64,000 bases of DNA from Isoetes taiwanensis. Its lineage: Eukaryota > Streptophyta > Lycopodiopsida > Isoetales > Isoetaceae. Where the stretch lies: the NCBI GenBank assembly GCA_021234155.1, contig JAJEKV010000193.1, positions 246,001 to 310,000 on the forward strand. The letters run 5' to 3'. Under the pieces are notes generated by a model. That model was not told where the DNA came from and did no database searches. It saw only the letters and a list, made by a program, of their open reading frames with translations. A program made the position numbers and the translations under genes. The number at the start of each line of letters is the position of its first letter. Positions within the stretch are counted from its first letter, which is position 1. Below are positions 55,569 through 64,000 of the stretch, in pieces.

Positions 55569-57480
55569 GAACAGCTCCGCCGAGATAAAGCATGCTACAG
55601 GTGTATGCGACCCGGCCACTTTATGCAGAATTGTCCCTATGTCACGCAGACTGCCCAGCTGGCCATGGCCGACCTTGATTGGGATGATCTTGAGTCCACA
55701 CCACATGTCGAGGACGAGGCTCCCGAGTACATTCACGGTGCGTCTCATATTCTTGCAGCCATTGAAACTGGCAACGCTGAAAGTCAGCCTTCTGTTATTT
55801 CCACCATAGGCCAAGTAGACAGTAAGCCTTTCATAATTTTGATGGATACGGGTAGTACACATAATTTTGCTTCTCCTAGAATGGCCCAAGTATTGCAGCT
55901 TGAAACATTGAGATCCCGACCAAAGCCAGTCACGCTAGCCAGTGGTAAGATCAGGCACACTCATGGCCGTCACATTAACCTTAAGATGGAGTTGCCAGGT
56001 GCACCAGTTGCCTTGGGTGCCGAGTTAATGGACATTGGCAAATATGATCTTATTGTTGGTATGGAATTTTTGGCATCTGCAAAAGCCAACATAGACTGCG
56101 AAAAGAGAGAAGTTACCTTCAACGCAGCTAATGGAGCCCGCGTGACGATAAAAGGTGAACCATTCAACCCTATCATGCAGTCTATGTCCATCAGACAGTT
56201 AGATAAAGCTATATGCAAGCAAAAGCTCCTCTGCGTTATCAGACTTGCTTCCATTGAGTCAGATGCTAAACAAAAGCAAGTAATCAATACCTTGCCACGG
56301 GGAATTGCCAGTCTTCTCCGAGAATTTAGCGATCTTTTCCCAGACGAGATCCAGAAGCTTCCTCCTTTCAGAGGGGTAGAATGTGAAATAACTTTAGAGC
56401 CGGGTACTAAGCCTACCAGCAAGGCCCCGTACCGTATGAGTCCCCCAGAGTTGGCAGAGCTTAAGAAGCAACTTCAAGAGCTACTAAACCTAGGTTTCAT
56501 TCGACCTAGCGTTTCGCCCTTTGGCGCTCCTATTCTTTTTGTAAAGAAAAAGGACGGCTCCTTGAGAATGTGCATTGATTATCGGCAACTCAACAAGCAT
56601 ACCATCAAGAATCGCTATGCTTTGCCTAGGGCAGATGATCTCATGGATCAATTGCAAGGGGCCAAGTATTTCTCAAAGATTGATCTACGCTCCGGATACC
56701 ATCAGATAAGGATTAAAGAGGAGGACATTCATAAATCTGCTTTCCGCACTAGATATGGGCATTATGAGTTTACAGTTATGCCTTTTAGGTTAACTAATGC
56801 CCCAGCAACTTTCATGCGACTGATGAATGATGTCTTCCGACAATACTTAGATGACTTTGTTGTTATTTTCTTTGACGACATTCTCATCTATAGTAAGACC
56901 CTAGAGGAACATGAGACACATCTTAGATTGGCCCTACAAAAGCTAAGACGTCATCAACTTTTTGCCAAGTTCTCTAAGTGCAAGTTTGCCACTCCAAAGG
57001 TTGATTATTTGGGGCATATCATTTCAGTAGAGGGAATTGCTACAGATCCAGCAAAGATAGAAGCAGTAAGGGATTGGCCTATTCCGGGTAATGTTTCGGA
57101 AGTCCGAAGTTTCTTGGGACTAGCAGGATATTATCGGAAATTTGTTAAGGATTTTGCAACAATTGCCGCACCTCTTACTGATCTCACAAAGCACGAAAAG
57201 GTGAAGGATTGGATGGAACATTGGAAAGCAAAAGTCCAGATGGGTTTTCAGAAGCTTAAGGATGCTTTAACGTCTGCACCAGTCCTTACATTGCCTGATC
57301 CTGAAAAGGATAAGCTAGTGGCAACGGATGCTAGTAAGATTGCTACCGGTGGAGTCCTAATGCAGGAGGGGAGGGTTATTGCCTATGATTCAAAGAAAAT
57401 GAACGAGACAGAGCAGCGGTACCCTACCCATGATCAAGAATTGTTAGTCGTTGTCCGTGCTCATGGATATGGAAACACTA
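55569..57480 (+). pseudogene. E2 pol part 1: zinc knuckle, protease, reverse transcriptase, RNase H
   Basis: In frame with gag past the TGA. Zinc knuckle at ~55593-55640. Protease active site [10 protein letters not shown] at ~55840. RT blocks: [54 protein letters not shown], and catalytic [11 protein letters not shown] (F-x-D-D, intact). RNase H starts [13 protein letters not shown] and runs to [12 protein letters not shown] one-base indel near 57465-57475 moves the rest into the next ORF. One conserved Gly (PFGLTNAPA block) is Arg. Confidence 0.95.
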
Positions 57481-57502
57481 CCTTCTTGGTAGAAGATTCC
57501 AG

Positions 57503-59248
57503 TTGGATACGGATCATCAAAGTCTCCGTTATTTATCCACCCAGCCGAATCTCAACCTCCGTCAGAGGAGATGGATGGAATTTTTGGAGGAATATGATTT
57601 TGAGATCATGTATAAGCCTGGCAAGCACAATGTGGTTGCGGATGCGTTGTCACGCCATCCTCTGATAACCCGAACCCATTGTAATGCAATTTCCACACTC
57701 ACTAGTGAGTTTGGGAAACAAATACAGCAGACCTTGGCTACAGATCCCGAGTTCCGTGATGTTTGGGTTAGCTTGAATAAGGAAGCACGTACAGATAAAG
57801 AGCGGGAAACTTTTCGTTCGTATAAGAAAGAAGGCCACCTGCTATATTACAAGGATAAATTGTGTGTACCTGAGACTTCAGGAGTACGTAAGCTGATTCT
57901 CCATGACACACACAACAGCCCTATAGCTGGACATGCAGGATTTATGAAGACCTACTTTAAGATCCGCTCCAGCTATTTCTGGCCTTCGATGAAAAAGGAT
58001 ATTGCTAGATACATTAAGCAGTGCCAGGTATGTCAACAAACCAAGGCTGAACAATTAAGAGTTCCAGGAGAGTTGCAACCTCTGGATGTGCCCAATGCTA
58101 AGTGGGAAGTGATAACCATGGATTTCATTGTGGGCCTTCCACGTACTCTCCGTGGATATGATGCATTGATGGTAGTGGTCGACAAATTGTCGAAAATGGC
58201 TCATTTCTTGCCATGTCGTACCACCGACACAGCCTTCGACACCGCCCTGCTTTTTGCAAAGGAGATTTTCAGGCTGCACGGAATGCCAAGAGTTATTGTA
58301 TCTGACAGGGATCCCAAATTTGTAAGTGCATTCTGGAAAGATTTCTTCGCCACCATCCAGACCAAGCTTGCTATGAGTACAGCATATCATCCTCAGACGG
58401 ATGGTCAGACAGAACGGACCAATCGTATTATAGAGGATATGTTACGAAGTTATGTGTGGAGTAAGCAATCACAATGGGCTGACTACATTTATCTGGTAGA
58501 ATTTGCTTACAACAGTATGAAGCAGGAGTCTTCCAGAATGTCTCCCTTTATGATTAATTACGGATATCAATGTCTTACTCCAGACACATGGCATAACCCT
58601 GTTTCTAAAGTGGAGGTTTCTCAACAGCTCCTTTTAGAAATGCAGGCTTTAGTTGAAGAAGTTCATGGTTATTTATTAGCTGCACGTAGTCGCCAGAAAA
58701 GTGTAGCGGATAAACACAGAACCCCACGAGTCTTTCAGGTGGGCGAATCAGTTTGGCTTAAGATCAAAGTAAAACAAGCCAAGCTTAAAATTGGTAACTG
58801 CAAGAAGTTGGCACCCAGATGGGCTGGGCCGTTCAAGATTACTGAACGTGTGGGAGAACAGGCATATCGCTTGGATTTGCCACCCCGTTTGAAGATCCAC
58901 AAGGTCTTTCACGTGAGTCTTCTGAAACAACACACCCCTGATCCAGAGGAGGTTTTGGATACCCCAACCCTCCTAGAAATGACAGAGGAGCAGCTGGAAA
59001 TAGTGCCTGAAGCTCTTCTTGATCGAGCTTACAAACAAACCAGAAGGACTCAAATGTTGCAATACTTGGTTAAGTGGAAGCACTTACCAGTTGAGGATGC
59101 TACTTGGGTGATGAAGATAGACCTTGACAAGCACTATCCGGACTTCATGCGGGAATCTCAAGGCCGCATCATCAACGATGCTATCAATCCCGCACCCGAC
59201 GGTAAGCTTGGAAGCTTGATTGCCAAGAGTAGCGCTCTAGAGGGGTAG
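57503..59248 (+). pseudogene. E2 pol part 2: RNase H end, integrase, chromodomain-like C-terminus
   Basis: Continues RNase H with TDHQSLRYL and [16 protein letters not shown]. Integrase: H-H-C-C zinc finger (HDTHNSPIAGHAG...CQVCQQTKA), core with MDFIVGLP, VIVSDRDPKF and TDGQTERTN (D, D, E), then the C-terminal block APRWAGPFKI and HKVFHVSLLK. The end has a chromodomain-like fold: ILD-like LLDRAYKQTRRTQMLQYLVKWKH, then EDATWV. This frame is open over 581 codons. Confidence 0.95.
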
Positions 59249-59817
59249 ATGCATCGTAAGTAATAATCGTTACCGATGATGAGATCACCTTTGTGTTCTC
59301 TAGGACGTGGTGTACCGTCAATGTTGACCTGACCACGACTTGCTACGAGAGCATATAGGTCATAGGCTACAATCGGAACTTGACCATTCCCTATGCTGCA
59401 ATGAACTGCAAACCATAGACATGATAGGTCCCCTGGTAGATAGAGTTTATTTTTTTACTATAAGGGGGTGGTCCCTTCAACCACAATCTAATTATATATA
59501 TACTGATATACTGACATGTGCAAGCCGCTTGAGCAAAGACGCGACACCAAAAAATGTTAGAGGGTTGCTGATGACCCGAACTCTTCAAGTTTTATTTTGT
59601 CTACACGTCTTGTTTTGTTGTTACTCTAATGTCGATATTGGACCTTGGTCCTTGAACTTTTTGATTATGATAATCATCTGAAATGCACTTTAGTGCTTAA
59701 ACTGTTTTGAACTTCAAAAGTTTTAATATATTACCTTTGGAAATAAGGAATTATCTTCCTTATAATGTGTTTTCCTTATAATTGTGTTACCTCAATGCTG
59801 AGAACAGCATTAATTCT

Positions 59818-59830
59818 AAGGAGGGGAGAA
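59818..59830 (+). promoter_or_regulatory. E2 polypurine tract
   Basis: AAGGAGGGGAGAA immediately before the TG of the 3' LTR. Confidence 0.9.
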
Positions 59831-61536
59831 TGTGACGTTCCAAGTATTTATACGGTATACGTATAAATATATTGACACGTCACCCAGTACAGATACGCTA
59901 CCATGGGGTACGGTAACCTAGGGGGTTGACCTAAAAGGGATTAAATTAGTTGACACGTCACCCAGTACAGATACGCTACCATGGGGTACGGTAACCTAGG
60001 GGGTTGACCTAAAAGGGATTAAATTAGCTATGCTAATTTAATTGTAAAGATAATAACCTACATTTAAGGGATTATTATTTATAAAGGATAATTAAGCTAA
60101 TTATCCTTTTGGAAGGCGCCACCTGGCCAAACCCGATTGGCCAGCATGGTGAATGCTATTTTGGCCAATAAGGTGGATCACCACCCCCATATCCACCATA
60201 ATCGACCTGAGCTGAGCGCCTACCTTGTGACAAGCTAAGCGCCACCTTGCCCAAGTACTTGCACCTGTGTGATCAGAGCTGAGCATCGAGTTCCAGAAGG
60301 ATGGAGGCACCAAACGATAACGGGTCGAGCAGGAATACAGGTGGGTGGTTAGTGTAGTTTGAGAATTCTAGGGTAGCGCCCCTTTTGGGCACTTGTGTGT
60401 TGTCTTGTCTGTTCTCTCTGTGCTTTTATTCGTAGGAACTAACCCTTGGTTGAAAAGGTAAGTTCTCTTTATATTTTGATTCTGGTTTTGCTCTCAAAGG
60501 ATGGATTGATAGTTCTCTGCTTAGTTAAGCACTCCCGAGATGGGGATTACGGGGGTAGAGACCTCGAGCCCATATGTTGTAGTATGCTCCTAGATAGAGC
60601 CCCTCAGATATCCCAATATTGCGGCTCAGGTACAAGAGACCACCAGGTCGTAGACGCTATGGTCTGGCTTAGCACAGAGAAGGGACGCAGTGGTGAAGTG
60701 GGGGTGGGGTCTTGCACGAACATAAAAGGCTCCTGAGACTCCTACAGTGGGCTAGGCCCGATAGCCGGTCACGTAGAGGGCCGGGTATGGGTCTGACACT
60801 CCCTGGGTGTAGAGGTGTGACCCGTATGGGGCACCTTGCACTTTGAGTAGATTTAGGGTGAGTAAGTCGGGTACGAATGCGGGGGTCGCTGATGCGGCAC
60901 GTATTCTCTAGCTCACCCATAGAACCACTGTGATCCTGGAAGGGGACGCTTCCCTGACCTGCCTCATCGGACCGGGGCGTCATGAACCCTGGAGTAGACT
61001 CAAAAGGGTGATACCTTGAGTTTGCGTCTCCGGAAGGCTATAGCGAAGCCATAGCGTGGATCGACCCATCTGCAAAGTGTGCACAGGAGGGGCGGATGGA
61101 GTGGACAACCCTAGCCGATGTTCTATGCCAGCCAACGCCATGTTAAGATTCGGTCTGCTGATCTCTTGAGACCTAGCCGTCAGTCGATCCTCACTGGAGT
61201 CTGAGCCGGGGTAGAACCATGGGTTTGGGGTGTTTCTTAGGTTTAGATGCATATTCTTTGCCGTTGGTACTTGGATGGATGCGCCACCCTTCGTGGTGGT
61301 TATTTATATATATATGATTTATGCTGTGTGCTAACCCTTGTATTCATGCTTCCGCGACGTAGGAGCCCATCGAAGGCGTGGGCCGAATGACACCTCCGTG
61401 TCCTTCACTTGAGCATCTCTACGTAGATGGCTCGGGTCAGACGGAGGGCCTTGCTCATGGCAAGATGGTCGCCATGGGAGGGGAAAGTCCCCGTATGTAT
61501 ACGGCCGGGGGTCGTATATATTCATAGAGCGTCACA
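59831..61536 (+). repeat. E2 3' LTR
   Basis: 1706 bp, TGTGACGTTCC to GCGTCACA. Includes a tandem duplication near its start and the intact Helitron target at 60081/60082. Open frames within are shadows. Confidence 0.95.
59872..60027 (+). repeat. 78 bp tandem duplication in E2 3' LTR
   Basis: Units 59872-59949 and 59950-60027, both TTGACACGTCACCCAGTACA to GGGATTAAATTAG, seemingly identical. The 5' LTR has a single unit. Confidence 0.95.
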
Positions 61537-63074
61537 ACAGTGAAGGGGTCATTTTACCCCGTCTTCCTCAGGGCCTACCTAGCTGCGGAAGCGTAACATA
61601 CACGTCAGTATATAACATAAGCACATATCCACCTCGAAGGGTGGTCCATCACATCTGCATAGACAAGAGTGAGCACAATACATATGGGAAGTCCTACCCA
61701 AGGCTCAGACTCAAGGGGATGACTAACGGCTTGGGTCTCCAGAGTTCATTGCGGACAGAATTTATGGCAAGGGATTTGGCTAGCATATGAACATGGCATA
61801 GGGTTGTCCACTCCATCTGCCCCTCCTGTGCACACTTTGCAGAGTAGGCTGAAAAGTGTCGGGACCTGACTGTAGCCCGCCGGATGCATAGCCAAAGGGG
61901 CTATTCCTGGGTCTCATCCTCCCAGTTCCGATGGGGCAGGAAGAGATCACTCCCTCCAGAGATCTGCATGCTGACTCAAGGTGACTAGAGGGCCACTGCC
62001 CGTATTCGACTGAACCCACTGGAAAGTGTACACCACTTCACGGGTGTCGAGTCCATGCCCTACCCACACTCAGTGGTAAGCCATTAGACCTAGTCACTAT
62101 GATCCCTGGTAGGCCTTACACACCAGAGGGATCGTTCAAGAGTCAGGACATGAACCTCCTTCTTAGCCAGTCTGGCCCCTTCACCCACAACCAGGTGTGG
62201 TTCTTGTGCACATGCCGCATCTATAGTGTGCTAGAGAGGCTAACCTAGGAGCATCTACTACCAAGCTTTAGGTCTCTACCCCCCTTCCCAATACAAGGAG
62301 TTCATAGAGATACATTATCCATATACATCACAGAAGAACTAAAGAACTATATCTAATCTATATCATAGAGTTAGGTTCTTTAGTTAGAGGCTGGTATCTA
62401 GAGATCTAGAGGGCTGCTATGGGCAATTTAATAGGCTAAACCTACTGATTCTATGACTGAAATAGGGTTTAGACTATTTAATTGGCCAAATACCTGATCC
62501 TTGAGTGGCTCCTCCTGACCTGAGTTTGACCATCCTGCTGAAACGCTCGAACCAAGGGAAACTAATGGTGCAATTCACTCAGGCAGAGTCTGGGAGGCGG
62601 TTTTGGCTCTTGAGGCAGCCAAAACAGAGCTCTAAAACCCTAGAAACGAAAAATGGGCAAGTTAGGGTTTCCCTTCTTAAATAGACAAGGGGTTGGCTAG
62701 GGTTTCCAATTATCCCCTTTAGGCATGTGGAATAATTGGGAATGGGCCCACTTGCCTTTAATGGCTAGGTGGCAAAATGTGCCCACATGGAAATGTGTGC
62801 CCACATTAATGTGTACATTGATAAATGTGCACATTAATTGCACACTTGGGTATGGCCCACTTGGCATAAGGTGTCCACATGGAAATGTGTGCCCACATTA
62901 ATGTGTACATTGGTAAATGTACACATTAATAAATGCACATATTCCTTGCAAGTTGCCCCCTAGTGCTACCCACCTGGCTACACGTTAGCGTACACGTCAG
63001 TCGGGGTGGCGTGTACGCATGACGGAGCAGTACAGTGTACGTCCTGGGGCCGTATACTGTGCTGGAACGTCACA
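61537..63074 (-). repeat. E3 3' LTR, proximal part
   Basis: On the minus strand it begins TGTGACGTTCCAGC at 63074 and runs to the junction with E2 at 61537. Shared blocks with E2's LTR (GGAGGGGCAGATGGAGTGGA, ACAACCCTA) show that the two are related families. With 44996-45189 the LTR is ~1.7 kb, like E2's. The repeated ATGTG.CCACATTAATGTG words near 62780-62940 are a local tandem-like array. Confidence 0.8.
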
Positions 63075-64000
63075 TTCTCCCCACCTTGAAATGATGCTGT
63101 CCGCAGCATCGTGGGTCTCCCCACCTTGGGATCTTCCTAACCTGCAATCAACCTGATACATACGATATACTACTATAATGCTTACACATTTGTTATAATT
63201 ACCTTAAGGTAACATTTTTAGGACATTATTATGCATTTATATTATGGAATAACTTATCAATTCATAACATCATTAAAACAAGTTACTCGATAATTCACTT
63301 ATGACAACAATTTAGTTTATCAAAATTTTAACATTTCATAATTATTGTTCTAGGTACTCTTCATTCCTTGCAACACATTCTAACAAAATTTGTGTTGCAA
63401 GTCTTCGTAGCTCGACCTCCTTGCCCTCCGGAGCGCTCTATTGGCCTGCAGGTCGACACTACGTTAGTACCATTTTAATTATTAGAAAAAAAAATTTGGT
63501 TATATGGTGACCACCCCACCTATCTACATGGATGCATGGCTAATCTCCCGGCGTAGGAAGAGGGTGAATCTTCCATTATGGCCGTGGAGACAGCGCCTAC
63601 ATGCCTATATGCCGCTCATGCCTACACCTCTAGTTGCCCAGCGTGGAGGATATCCTTCCCGCATATGGGGCGTGAAGGATAAATTATATGGGGCTAAAGG
63701 TGCCTTTCCTATCAATGCATTCCTCAATGACCTCCTTTCTCTCGAGGTCGTCTACTTCCGTGGGACAGAAGTAGACTTTCTAATCTACCTTCCACTCATC
63801 CAAGCGGAAACGCGGTCATGCCTACATTGACATTACACCACGCCCTAGAGATCACCGTAGTGGTCTCATCATCGGTAACAACGCATGCGACCCATACCTA
63901 GCATAGGTTGCATGCGTAGATTAATCTTAACTACACAGAATTAATCTACACAAATCGACGTGCCTGAGCCGATTTCTTCGGAGATGACTTTGCCGTCCCA
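63075..64000 (-). mobile_element. E3 internal 3' region and polypurine tract, cut by window end
   Basis: Minus-strand AAGGTGGGGAGAA (63087-63075) is the polypurine tract. Further on, the minus strand at ~63880-63790 (TTACCGATGATGAGA, CTCTAGGGCGTGGTGTA) matches the E2 region after pol (59272-59330). The last bases of the window on the minus strand read GACGGCAAAGTCATC..., like the E2 pol C-terminus (DGKLGSLIA). Most of E3 is therefore to the right of the window. Confidence 0.75.

Larger units (their letters stand above)
45190..61536 (+). mobile_element. Element E2: Ty3/gypsy LTR retrotransposon with extra 5' ORFs and a histone H3 domain
   Basis: 5' LTR 45190-49930 (with a Helitron inside), primer site at 49932, three extra ORFs (50542-54286), gag, protease, reverse transcriptase, RNase H, integrase, chromodomain-like end, polypurine tract and 3' LTR 59831-61536. 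LTR ends are TGTGACGTTCC and ...CACA. Without the Helitron the element is about 13.2 kb, long for this superfamily because of the extra ORFs. It has one stop and a few frameshifts, so it is inactive but fairly young-looking. It is inserted in the LTR of a related element (E3). Confidence 0.95.

Noticed and set aside
63504-63830. Plus-strand 108-codon frame near the window end
   Set aside because: Located in the internal 3' region of the minus-strand element E3; no known domain on the plus strand.

Overview
The window looks like nuclear DNA from a land plant. It holds a plant-type CCT4 chaperonin gene with a GT-AG intron, a G-type lectin receptor-like gene, a chloroplast-import (Tic20) gene fragment, plant-style Ty3/gypsy LTR elements (one with a tRNA-iMet primer site), LINE relics, a MULE transposase relic and two Helitrons. 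Few host genes, much nesting of transposons and a DUF7869-type transposase relic would fit a large non-seed-plant genome such as a fern, but that placement is inference.

Layout. 1-9.1 kb: an ORF fragment cut by the window edge, then CCT4 (1654-3352) between two inverted copies of a ~450 bp repeat; the right copy lies in a candidate small DNA transposon (4838-7151). 9.13-31.86 kb: a dead Ty3/gypsy chromovirus (element E1) with 515/516 bp LTRs and a perfect 5 bp target duplication GTTGT. Its pol is split between RNase H and integrase by a ~17 kb insertion (about 12.93-29.95 kb). That insertion holds a decayed DUF7869-type transposase (minus strand), a Tic20 exon between direct repeats, repeat-rich DNA, an intact 123-codon ORF, a Helitron, and a decayed multi-exon gene whose parts resemble a ParB/DGQHR-like domain, a DNA methyltransferase-like domain and an FCP1/NIF-type HAD phosphatase. 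About twenty copies of a short GC palindrome lie in its introns and spacers.

31.9-44 kb: two LINE relics (33 kb minus; 36.1-39.2 kb plus), a SINE-like patch, a kinase-less G-type lectin receptor-like gene (39845-41428 minus), a GC-rich patch with tandem repeats, and a MULE transposase pseudogene (43459-44995).

45-64 kb: a nest of insertions. Element E3 (minus strand, 3' LTR only plus a little internal sequence) interrupts the MULE. Element E2 (45190-61536, plus strand) is inserted in the LTR of E3. A 3190 bp Helitron is inserted in the 5' LTR of E2, and the other LTR supplies the empty site. E2 carries three extra ORFs between its primer site and gag; the first ends in an almost complete histone H3 domain with a shortened N-terminal tail. 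I regard this histone-bearing retrotransposon, and the palindrome-rich ParB/methyltransferase/phosphatase insertion in E1, as the two most novel things in the window.

Most transposon genes carry stops or frameshifts. CCT4, the lectin receptor-like gene, the 123-codon ORF and ORF-B of E2 are the clean reading frames.
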